The notes beneath the pieces are model-generated. The model did not search any database and was not told the DNA's origin. It saw only the letters and a list, made by a program, of their open reading frames with translations. Made by a program: the position numbers and the translations under genes. Of a DNA stretch of 35,206 nt, positions 19,450 through 26,180 are shown one piece after another (position 1 is the stretch's first letter; every line of letters starts with the position of its first letter). This stretch comes from Massilia sp. (GTDB lineage: Bacteria; Pseudomonadota; Gammaproteobacteria; Burkholderiales; Burkholderiaceae_D): the NCBI GenBank assembly GCA_025359245.1, contig JANYGW010000114.1, positions 1 to 35,206 of the forward strand, written 5' to 3'.

Positions 19450-20603
19450 TTGGCCGCCGCGGTACGGGTTGCGCGCTCGCCCCGGGCCGGTGCTTCGGCC
19501 AGCTTCAGCTTGCCGCCCGGGCGCAGGTTCTGCTTGCCTTCGGTGATCACCTGCTCGTCGCCGGCCAGGCCGCTGACGGCGGCCTGCAGGCCGAAACTGT
19601 ACAGGCGCGTGACCGGCACCGAACGCGCCTCATGGTCGGCGCCGACCACGTACACCGAGGTGCCGCGCGTGTTGGTAATGATGGCTGCCTGCGGTATCAC
19701 CACCGCATCCTTGAGCGTGTGCAGCGTGACACGGGTGCTGGCGAACTGGCCGGGCCAGAGCTGGGTATCGCGGTTGTCGAACTGGGCCTTGACGCGGATC
19801 GAGCCGGCTTGCGGGTCGACCGTATTGTCGATGAAACTGAGCTTGCCTAGCACCGGCTTGCCGGCCGTGCCGGTGCTGGCCTCGACCGCGACCGCGCCCT
19901 TGTGCTGCGCCTCGAGCAGGTCGGCCAGCGCCGCCTCGGGCACCGTGAACGACACATTGACCGGGTCGAGCTGGGTCACCGTGGTCAGCGACGTGGCCGG
20001 CTGCACCAGGCTGCCCGGGAACACATTGATCGCGCCGACCCGGCCCGCCATCGGCGCGCGGATCGTGGTGTAGCTGGCGGCGACGCGTTCGGCCTGCAGC
20101 GCGGCCGTATTCGCGCCCTGCCCGGCGCGCGCCGACTCGACCTGGCTGCGCAAGGTGTCGAGCGCGCTCTTGGCGATGAACTTCTGCGCGTACAGTTCCT
20201 GGCTGCGCTGGTACTGGCGCTCGAGGTCGGCCAGCGCGGCGCGGTCGCGCGCAACCTGGGCCTGGGCCTTGTCCACGTTGGCACTCTCGCTGCGGTCGTC
20301 GAGCGAGAACATCAGCTCGCCCGCCTTGACGAACTGCCCTTCGCGGATGTGCACCTTGCGGATCGTGCTGGTGGTCTGCGGATGCAGGTCGACGCTGCTG
20401 ATCGGGGTCACGGTGCCGCTGGCCTGCAGCACCACCGGCACATCCTGGCGCAATGGCGTGACCACGTTGACCATGGTCGGGGGCTGGCCGCCACCAGCGC
20501 CGGCGCCGCGCGCGGGCGCTTCGCCGGCCGGCATCAAGTACCAGGCCGCTGCGCCTGCTGCGGCCACGGCGGCCAGGGTGTATCCAATGTGCGTGCTTTT
20601 CAT
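19446..20603 (-). CDS. RND efflux periplasmic adaptor protein (MdtA-like)
   Basis: Membrane fusion protein that links the RND pump to an outer membrane channel. It has 385 residues: an N-terminal signal anchor (about 7-24) without lipobox cysteine, a split lipoyl domain, a coiled-coil hairpin (about 115-175, rich in Ala, Gln, Glu and Arg), a beta-barrel (VNVSFTVPEAALADLL; WPGQFASTRVTL) and a membrane-proximal domain (VVIPQAAIITNTRGTSVYVV). The start ATG at 20603 follows CCCTGAAAAAAC, a poor ribosome binding site. It begins 69 bases after the kinase gene on the same strand, so it may be in one operon with it. Two ATACACA heptamers in that gap suggest extra control by the adjacent regulator. 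Confidence 0.95.
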   Translation of the reverse strand: MKSTHIGYTLAAVAAAGAAAWYLMPAGEAPARGAGAGGGQPPTMVNVVTPLRQDVPVVLQASGTVTPISSVDLHPQTTSTIRKVHIREGQFVKAGELMFSLDDRSESANVDKAQAQVARDRAALADLERQYQRSQELYAQKFIAKSALDTLRSQVESARAGQGANTAALQAERVAASYTTIRAPMAGRVGAINVFPGSLVQPATSLTTVTQLDPVNVSFTVPEAALADLLEAQHKGAVAVEASTGTAGKPVLGKLSFIDNTVDPQAGSIRVKAQFDNRDTQLWPGQFASTRVTLHTLKDAVVIPQAAIITNTRGTSVYVVGADHEARSVPVTRLYSFGLQAAVSGLAGDEQVITEGKQNLRPGGKLKLAEAPARGERATRTAAAK

Positions 20604-20642
20604 GTTTTTTCAGGGTCGCCTTGATGGCGCCGTCTCGGTCTG

Positions 20643-20662
20643 TGTGTATGGTCTTTGTGTAT
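20643..20662 (-). promoter_or_regulatory. Two direct ATACACA repeats before the efflux adaptor, possible response regulator box
   Basis: On the minus strand ATACACA occurs at 20656-20662 and again at 20643-20649, thirteen bases apart. The same heptamer lies at the two symmetric sites in the response regulator/spy divergent region. OmpR-family regulators usually bind direct repeats spaced 10-11 bases; thirteen is slightly long. Binding is inferred. Confidence 0.4.
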
Positions 20663-20672
20663 CGGGGTCCAA

Positions 20673-22037
20673 CTACCTGGCAGCATAGTATTCCGGCAGC
20701 ACCATCGTCACTTCCAGGCCGCCTTCGGGATGGTTGGACAGCGCAATGCTGCCACCGTGCTGTTCGGCGATGTTGCGTGCGATGGTCAGGCCCAGGCCGG
20801 TGCCGCCGGATTCGCGCGAACGCGACGTTTCGATCCGGTAGAACGGTTCGAACACGCGCGCCAGTTCGCCCGGCGCGATGCCGGGGCCGTTGTCGCGGAT
20901 CCGGATGCGCGCCGCGCCGGACGCGCTGTCGACCGTGACGACCGCCTGCTGGCCGTACTTGACGGCGTTGTCGATCAGGTTCACCAGGCAGCGCCGCAAG
21001 GCCATCGGACGCCCCATCACCGCGCGCCCGGTATGGCCCTTGATGTCGACTTCCTGGCCGGCGTCGGTGGCGTCGCAGCAGACGCTGCCCAGCAGCGAAT
21101 CGAGATCGAGCGCCTGCATGCTTTCGGTGGTGTCCATCGAGCGCGCCAGGTCCAGGCCTTCGCGCACCATTTCCTGCATCGCCGACAGGTCGCCCACCAG
21201 GCGCTGCTGCAGCTCCGGGTCGCTCACTTTTTCCAGCCGCAGCCGCATCCGCGTGAGCGGCGTCTGCAGGTCGTGGGTGATGGCGGCCAGCATCTGGGTG
21301 CGCTGGAAAATGTACTGGCGTATGCGCGCCTGCATCGCATTGAAGGCGGCGCTGGCCTGGCGGATCTCGCTGACCCCGGCCAGCCTGAGCGGCGGGTGGT
21401 TGATGTCGTTGCCGAGGTCCTTGGCGGCCTGCGCCAGCTGCTTGAGCGGACGCGTGCTCATGCGCGCGACGACGTAGGCCAGCGCCGTGACGCTGACCAG
21501 GAACAGCAGGATGATCATGCGGTAATCGGACAAGCCGCTGAGCACCGAGGTCGGCGGCGGAAACACCTGCAGGCGCAAGCGCGTGCCGTCGCGCAGGCGC
21601 ACGTTGACGCTCTCGCACACGCCGGTCCAGGCTTTCAGGGTGTGGCCGAACACGCTGTTTTCCAGGCGCGGCACATCGCACGGGGCCGGGCGCACCGCGA
21701 TGGTGTCGAGCCGGTAGTCGGGCCCGATGCGCCCCGCCAGCGCCGCGGTAAAGGCCGACGGCTGCGCCGCCACCGGCAGCTCCTGGGTGATTTCCTCGAG
21801 CCGGATGCCGGGCCGGTTGGCCGCGCGCAAATAGGTCGAACGGGCCGACACCGGCACCACTTCGGCCGAAAAGATCAGCTGCTCGGAACGGTCCAGCGCG
21901 AACACGTCGCGGTATTCCTGGACGATCTGGTACTGCTGCTTTTCCACCATCAGCTGGGTCATGATGAAGGCGATGATCGTGCCCAGCAAAATGGTCAGGA
22001 ACACGCGTCCGGTCATCGAACTGAAGAAAGCCTTCAC
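20673..22037 (-). CDS. Sensor histidine kinase, EnvZ/BaeS-like, with periplasmic sensor domain
   Basis: Membrane kinase of a two-component system. I start at GTG 22037, whose GTGA overlaps the regulator's stop codon, indicating translational coupling (454 residues). Segments in order: membrane helix 1 (about 11-30), a periplasmic sensor of about 140 residues, helix 2 (about 173-191), HAMP, dimerisation domain with His255 in AAITHDLQTPLTRMR, and an ATPase domain with N box NLIDNAVKYG, DNGPGI and GGTGLGL. The sensor holds two cysteines (Cys120, Cys141) that could form a disulfide. The ligand is unknown. Gene order with an RND pump and a Spy-like protein suggests envelope stress sensing, as for BaeS, but this is inference. 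Confidence 0.95.
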   Translation of the reverse strand: MKAFFSSMTGRVFLTILLGTIIAFIMTQLMVEKQQYQIVQEYRDVFALDRSEQLIFSAEVVPVSARSTYLRAANRPGIRLEEITQELPVAAQPSAFTAALAGRIGPDYRLDTIAVRPAPCDVPRLENSVFGHTLKAWTGVCESVNVRLRDGTRLRLQVFPPPTSVLSGLSDYRMIILLFLVSVTALAYVVARMSTRPLKQLAQAAKDLGNDINHPPLRLAGVSEIRQASAAFNAMQARIRQYIFQRTQMLAAITHDLQTPLTRMRLRLEKVSDPELQQRLVGDLSAMQEMVREGLDLARSMDTTESMQALDLDSLLGSVCCDATDAGQEVDIKGHTGRAVMGRPMALRRCLVNLIDNAVKYGQQAVVTVDSASGAARIRIRDNGPGIAPGELARVFEPFYRIETSRSRESGGTGLGLTIARNIAEQHGGSIALSNHPEGGLEVTMVLPEYYAAR

Positions 22038-22762
22038 GCGGACGGCTCCACGGTGACCTGGCCGGCCAGCACATAGCCGCCGTTGCGCACCGTCTTGATG
22101 ATCTGCGGCAGGCGCGCGTCCTCGCCCAGCTTCTGGCGCAGGCGGCTGATCTGGATGTCGACCGAGCGGTCGAAGGGATCGGCGTCGCGGCCCTGGGTCA
22201 GGTTCAGCAGCTGGTCGCGGTTCAGGACCCGGTTCGGATGCTCGAGGAATACCCGCAGCAGGCGGAATTCGGCGCCCGACAGCATGATGACGATGCCGTC
22301 CGGATTGAGCAGGTGGCGCGCGGTCAGGTCGAGCGTCCAGCCGGCGAAGCGCATCTGCTGCGCATTGTCGGACGGCGTATTGGACGGCATCGCATGGCTG
22401 CGGCGCAGCACGCTGCGGATGCGCGCCAGCAGCTCGCGCGGCTCGAACGGCTTGGGCAGGTAATCGTCGGCCCCCATTTCCAGGCCCAGGATGCGGTCCA
22501 GCGGTTCGTTGCGGGCAGTCAGCATGATCACCGGCAGGGTCGAATGGGCGCGCAGCTTGCGGCACAGGGTCAGGCCGTCGTCGCCGGGCAGGTTCAGGTC
22601 GAGCACGATCAGGTCGGGACGCGCTTCGTCCAGCGTTTTCCACATGCCGGTGCCGTCGGCCGCGGCCAGGGCGCGGTAGCCGTTCGACTCGAGGTAATCG
22701 GCCAGCAGCGAGCGGATATCGCGGTCGTCATCGACGATCAGAATGGTAGAAGGTGTGTCCAT
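22034..22762 (-). CDS. OmpR-family response regulator
   Basis: DNA-binding regulator partnered with the kinase that follows. From ATG 22762 it has 242 residues; a GTG at 22780 would add six and lacks a ribosome binding site. The receiver domain has acidic pocket Asp11/Asp12, phospho-acceptor Asp55 in LIVLDLNLPG, Thr82 in MLTAR and Lys104 in LPKPF. The C-terminal winged helix (about 145-235) shows GAEFRLLRVFLEHPNRVLNR, with RSVDIQISRLRQKLGED as the recognition region and a final wing KTVRNGGYVL. It diverges from the spy-like gene across a compact control region with mirror-image sites. I infer autoregulation and control of spy and probably the efflux genes. Confidence 0.95.
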   Translation of the reverse strand: MDTPSTILIVDDDRDIRSLLADYLESNGYRALAAADGTGMWKTLDEARPDLIVLDLNLPGDDGLTLCRKLRAHSTLPVIMLTARNEPLDRILGLEMGADDYLPKPFEPRELLARIRSVLRRSHAMPSNTPSDNAQQMRFAGWTLDLTARHLLNPDGIVIMLSGAEFRLLRVFLEHPNRVLNRDQLLNLTQGRDADPFDRSVDIQISRLRQKLGEDARLPQIIKTVRNGGYVLAGQVTVEPSA

Positions 22763-22804
22763 ACCCGCAATTATGTCCACTTAGGGCGGGGATGAATAGC
22801 GTAA

Positions 22805-22851
22805 TTGTATCGGCATGTGTATACCCATGCGGTCGAAACATATTGATACAA
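22805..22851. promoter_or_regulatory. Long-spaced inverted repeat TTGTATC...GATACAA in the divergent region
   Basis: TTGTATC (22805-22811) and GATACAA (22845-22851) are perfect 7-base complements 33 bases apart. On each strand GATACAA resembles the ATACACA heptamer nearby. These may be further half-sites for the adjacent OmpR-type regulator. Confidence 0.35.
22813..22830. promoter_or_regulatory. GTATAC-centred dyad, promoter-side site for the response regulator operon
   Basis: GCATGTGTATACCCATGC is an 18-base palindrome with a single mismatched pair (16 of 18 positions agree with the reverse complement). On the minus strand it contains TATACA, a fair -10 hexamer 56 bases before the regulator's ATG. 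The dyad centre lies 59.5 bases from that start codon. It may be an operator, a -10 element, or both. Confidence 0.5.
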
Positions 22852-22874
22852 ACTCCTTGGCAGGGGAAACGCAA

Positions 22875-22884
22875 GGTATACACA
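22875..22884. promoter_or_regulatory. GTATAC-centred site, mirror copy facing the spy-like gene
   Basis: GGTATACAC at 22875-22883 is the exact reverse complement of 22817-22825. On the + strand it contains TATACA, a possible -10 hexamer, 56 bases before the ATG of the spy-like gene, the same distance as for the opposite gene. A TTGGCA at 22857-22862 is only 14 bases upstream, too close for a standard -35, which leaves room for activator dependence. Confidence 0.5.
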
Positions 22885-22937
22885 CGCAGTCCACCATGCA
22901 GTTGTACGCCCCACTCTTCCACCTCAAAGGAAACATC

Positions 22938-23393
22938 ATGAATACCATTCGCAAGAGCATCATCATCGGCCTGACGGTCATCAGCATGGGCGCCACCACC
23001 CTGGCGGCGCAGGCACAGGAGGCGCGCCCGACGCAGGAGCAAATGCACGCCAAATGGGGCGAGCGCGCCGCGCAGCACCAGAAGAAGCTGCACGACATGC
23101 TGAAGCTGACGCCGTCGCAAGAGAGCGCCTGGGCCAGCTTCACGGCGGCCACCAGGCCGGCCATGCGCGAGGCGCACGGCCAGCGCGGCGACTGGAAGAC
23201 CATGCCGGCGCCCGAGCGCATGGAAAAGCGGATCGACATGGCCAAGCAGCACATCACCATGATGGAAACGCACCTGGCTGCGCTGAACAGCTTTTACGCG
23301 GTGCTGACACCGGAACAGAAGAAAGTGTTTGATGCACACAGCATGGGCGAACACCGCATGGGGCACCATATGGGACACCATCCGGCCGCCTGA
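22938..23393 (+). CDS. Spy/CpxP-family (LTXXQ motif) periplasmic protein with His/Met-rich tail
   Basis: Small exported protein (151 residues) of the Spy/CpxP type: a helical periplasmic chaperone or stress modulator. ATG 22938 has AAAGGAAA a few bases upstream. A Sec signal peptide ends near AQA/QEA (about residue 26). The two family motifs are LTPSQ (57-61) and LTPEQ (123-127), with methionine- and charge-rich helices between them. The tail HSMGEHRMGHHMGHH (134-148) is rich in His and Met and could bind copper or another metal. In E. coli, spy is induced by BaeSR and CpxAR; here the gene faces a two-component operon across a shared control region, so similar regulation is likely. Confidence 0.9.
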   Translation: MNTIRKSIIIGLTVISMGATTLAAQAQEARPTQEQMHAKWGERAAQHQKKLHDMLKLTPSQESAWASFTAATRPAMREAHGQRGDWKTMPAPERMEKRIDMAKQHITMMETHLAALNSFYAVLTPEQKKVFDAHSMGEHRMGHHMGHHPAA

Positions 23394-23409
23394 CCGACGC
23401 ACCAGGATG

Positions 23410-23443
23410 GGGCGGCGCACCCGGCCAAGCGGGGGCGCCGCCC
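23410..23443 (+). terminator. Strong hairpin after the spy-like gene, candidate terminator
   Basis: GGGCGGCGC (23410-23418) pairs with GCGCCGCCC (23435-23443), with an inner CCCG/CGGG stem in the loop. It begins 16 bases past the stop codon. What follows, ATTCCGTTAAC, is only mildly T-rich, so termination may be partial. Confidence 0.5.
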
Positions 23444-23578
23444 ATTCCGTTAACAGAAAGCATAGCTTTTGTAACGAAACGCAAGAAAAGAGTCGATAGG
23501 ACTGGTACGCAATTGGCAGTAGGTGTATGCTAAAAATCATCTATCTGCTCGGCAATATATTGCAATACGGGGACTGGC

Positions 23579-24208
23579 ATGCTGAAACACATCTACGACA
23601 AGACTGACAAGGGCCGCGAGGAGATCGCAACGCGCAAATACCACGTGCCGGCCAAACTGCGGGCACTGCTGGTCATGATCGATGGCCACCGCCCGCTCGA
23701 AGCGCTGATGAAGAATTTCGGCCCGCTGGGGCTGACCCCGGAGAATGTCACCGAACTGCTCAACGACGCCTACATCGCGCTGGTCGACGACGGCGAGCCG
23801 GAGCCGGTGCCGGAAGTGGCGCCCAGCGTGCACAAACCGGTGCTGACCGCGCGGGCGCGCCAGGTGGCGCGGCGCGAAGCGAGCGCGCGCCTGCACCATG
23901 AGCACGAGGAAGAGCTGGCCCAGGACCGGGAAGGACCGGCCTCGATCCAGGCGCAGGAGCAGTCGGTGGCCGAACGGCATATGGCGCTGCAGGAGTTTTA
24001 TACCCAGACCATCAAGAGCACGCTCGGCCTGCGCGGCATGATGCTGCAGCTGAAAGTGGAAAAATGCGCCAACATCGACGACTTCCGCGAACTGCGCGAC
24101 GTCTACCTGGAAGCGGTGCTCAAGGCCAAGGGCCGCGAAATGGCGCTCAGCCTCAGTGGCCGGCTCGACCAGTTGCTGGGCATTGAAAGCGACGTCCACG
24201 CGTCCTAG
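23579..24208 (+). CDS. Uncharacterised cytoplasmic protein, possible winged-helix N-terminus
   Basis: I do not recognise a named family. The 209-residue protein starts at ATG 23579 with GGGGA upstream; it has no signal peptide or membrane segment. Residues 1-70 (KYHVPAKLRALLVMIDG, then EALMKNF, LTPENVTELLNDAYIALV) read like a small three-helix winged domain with the LLxxIDG pattern found in several regulators. A proline-rich linker (73-90) leads to a charged helical stretch (91-120, many Arg, His and Glu), and the rest (125-200) is helical, with a single Cys163. It lies alone between the spy-like gene and the convergent dsbD. The AT-rich upstream DNA (GCTAAAAATCATC, CAATATATTGC) suggests its own promoter. 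A regulatory or scaffold role is a guess. Confidence 0.8.
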   Translation: MLKHIYDKTDKGREEIATRKYHVPAKLRALLVMIDGHRPLEALMKNFGPLGLTPENVTELLNDAYIALVDDGEPEPVPEVAPSVHKPVLTARARQVARREASARLHHEHEEELAQDREGPASIQAQEQSVAERHMALQEFYTQTIKSTLGLRGMMLQLKVEKCANIDDFRELRDVYLEAVLKAKGREMALSLSGRLDQLLGIESDVHAS

Positions 24209-24231
24209 CAGGGGCGCGGCGCAACGAAGCA

Positions 24232-24251
24232 AAGGGGGCCGCGGCCCCCTT
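24232..24251. terminator. Bidirectional hairpin between the uncharacterised gene and dsbD
   Basis: AAGGGGGCC (24232-24240) pairs with GGCCCCCTT (24243-24251). The stem is flanked by A and T bases: TTCTCTATTTC follows on the + strand and TTTGCTTCG on the minus strand. It occupies the 45-base gap between two convergent genes, the expected place for a shared terminator. Confidence 0.7.
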
Positions 24252-24253
24252 CT

Positions 24254-25975
24254 CTATTTCAGCTTCAGCAGCGACGCACTGAACGCGTCCGGATTCTGGT
24301 AGCCGATCACCCGGCCGCCGGCGATCTCGGCACCATGGCTGTCGAACAGGATGATGCCGGGCGGCCCGAACAGCCCGAAGCGTTTGAGCATCGCCTTGTC
24401 GTCGGCGTCGTTGGCGGTCACGTCGACCTGCAGCAGCAGCGTGCCGGCCAGCCGGTCCTTGACGCGCGCATCGATGAACGTCAGCTTTTCCATCTCCTTG
24501 CACGACACGCACCAGTCGGCGTAGAAGTCGAGCAGCACCGTCTTGCCGCCGGTGGCGGCCAGCGCGGCGTCGAGCTGGGCCACGGTCTTGATCCGGGTGA
24601 AGCCCAGGCCGTGCTGTTGCGTGCCAAGGTGGGCCAGCGGCGCCAGCGCATCGCGCCCGCCGGTGGCCACGCCGGTCAGCTCGGCCGCGCCGAGCAGCGC
24701 AAACAAGGCGGCCACCGTCATCGCCAGCCAGTGCCGCGAGCTGCGCAACAGGTAGATGGCGTAGGGCAGCGCCAGCGCGCTCCAGGCCAGCATCTGCACC
24801 AGCGGCGGCAGCACCGGCGACACCAGCCAGATCGCCATGCCCAGCATCAGCACGCCAAAGAAGCGCTTGACGCCGTTCATCCAGGCGCCGGCATGCGGCA
24901 GCAGCGAACCGGCCGACAGCCCGACCAGCAGCAAGGGAATGCTCATGCCGGCCGCCAGCGCGAACAGCGCGGCGCCGCCCAGTACGGCATTGCGGGTATG
25001 CCCGATGAAAGTGAGGGCGCCGGCCAGCGGCGCGGCCACGCAGGGCCCGATGATCAGGGCCGAAATGGCGCCCATCACGAACACGCCGAACAGCTTGCCC
25101 GCAGCCTGGCGGCCGGATACGCCGACCAACCGGGTTTGCAGCGCCGACGGCAGCTGCAGTTCGTAGAAGCCGAACATCGACAGCGACATCGCCACGATCA
25201 GCACGCCGATCGTGCCCAGCACCCACGGGTTCTGCAGCGAGGCGGACAAGCCCTCGCCGATCAGGCCGGCGCCGACGCCGAGCGCCGTGTAGACCATCGC
25301 CATGCCGAGCGCGTAGGCGGCGGCCAGTGTGAAGCCGCGCGCGCGCGTCACCGTCGTGCCTTCGCCGACGATGATCGAGGCCAGGATGGGCACCATCGGC
25401 AGCACGCAAGGGGTGAACGACAGGCCCAGGCCAAACACGATGAAGGCGGGCACGATCAGCCACAGCTTGCCGCCGCCGAGCAGCGACTCGGCCGCGCCAG
25501 GATCGGCCGCAGCGGCTGGCGCCGGCGCCGGCTGGCCGTCGCCGGCGGCGCCCACCAGGCGCGCAGTGGAATCCTGCGGCGCGTAGCACAGGCCGGCGTC
25601 GGCGCAGCCCTGGCCAGTGGCGGTCAGCGTGAACATGCCGTCGACGCGCACCGGAATCGTGATCGTCACCGTGTGGCGGTAGGTTTCCACGTTCTTCTGG
25701 AACGTCTCGTCGAACTTGACTTTACCCGGCGGTATCTGCGGCGCGCCCAGCGTGGCGCCGGCCGCCTTGAATTTGAAGCGCTCGCGGTACATATAGTAGC
25801 CGTCGGCGATGTCGTAGGTGACGGCGACGGTTTGCGGGTCGCGCATGCGGGCCGAAAACTTGAAGGCGGCGTCCGGTTCGAGATAGTCGTCGGCGGCGCG
25901 CGCGGCGGCGCCAAACAGGATCGAACAAGCGAGCAACAGCCACGCGAGCGCGGCCTGGAGGGTAGAACGGGACAT
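24254..25975 (-). CDS. dsbD: Thiol:disulfide interchange protein DsbD
   Basis: Membrane protein that moves reducing power from cytoplasmic thioredoxin to periplasmic partners (DsbC, DsbG, cytochrome c maturation). It has 573 residues, with AGGAAG just before the ATG. A signal peptide ends near ARA/ADD (about 27). The alpha domain has its redox pair Cys124 and Cys130 (GCADAGLC), the membrane domain has Cys190 (FTPCVLP) and Cys312 (GPCVAAP), and the C-terminal thioredoxin-like domain has WCVSC (489 and 492). All six catalytic cysteines are therefore present. It likely supplies reductant to the apocytochrome CXXCH sites that ResB/CcsB use. It is convergent with the upstream-lying uncharacterised gene. 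Confidence 0.96.
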   Translation of the reverse strand: MSRSTLQAALAWLLLACSILFGAAARAADDYLEPDAAFKFSARMRDPQTVAVTYDIADGYYMYRERFKFKAAGATLGAPQIPPGKVKFDETFQKNVETYRHTVTITIPVRVDGMFTLTATGQGCADAGLCYAPQDSTARLVGAAGDGQPAPAPAAAADPGAAESLLGGGKLWLIVPAFIVFGLGLSFTPCVLPMVPILASIIVGEGTTVTRARGFTLAAAYALGMAMVYTALGVGAGLIGEGLSASLQNPWVLGTIGVLIVAMSLSMFGFYELQLPSALQTRLVGVSGRQAAGKLFGVFVMGAISALIIGPCVAAPLAGALTFIGHTRNAVLGGAALFALAAGMSIPLLLVGLSAGSLLPHAGAWMNGVKRFFGVLMLGMAIWLVSPVLPPLVQMLAWSALALPYAIYLLRSSRHWLAMTVAALFALLGAAELTGVATGGRDALAPLAHLGTQQHGLGFTRIKTVAQLDAALAATGGKTVLLDFYADWCVSCKEMEKLTFIDARVKDRLAGTLLLQVDVTANDADDKAMLKRFGLFGPPGIILFDSHGAEIAGGRVIGYQNPDAFSASLLKLK

Positions 25976-26180
25976 GACTTCCTTTCGCTTGGCGAAGCAG
26001 AATAGTACACCCGCGCATCAAATCCCGCCTGATGGGAAGCTTAACCAGGGCCGCTGCCGGCACTTCCGATCCGGTCCGGCGCGGCTTGGCGCACGCCAAG
26101 CGCCATTTGGTCGCACGGCAGCGGACAGGGCGTGATCGATTTGCCACCATGGGCAGCTCCATCTTCTTGAAAGGACGACC

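Noticed and set aside
16465..20073. Very long + strand ORF (1202 codons) opposite the RND pump and adaptor
   Set aside because: Antisense shadow. The translation is a low-complexity run of Arg, Gln, His and Asp with no family signature, and the minus strand has clear pump and adaptor motifs.
19630..22074. Minus-strand ORF of 814 codons overlapping the kinase and adaptor
   Set aside because: Out-of-frame reading of two real genes with overlapping coupled starts; proline/arginine-rich with no domains.
22805..22884. Possible phage attachment or recombination site in the inverted repeats
   Set aside because: No integrase or element boundary is nearby; the placement between divergent regulated genes fits promoter control better.
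24335..26005. Long + strand ORF (556 codons) opposite dsbD
   Set aside because: Shadow of dsbD; highly biased Arg/Gln/His/Gly content and no ribosome binding site.
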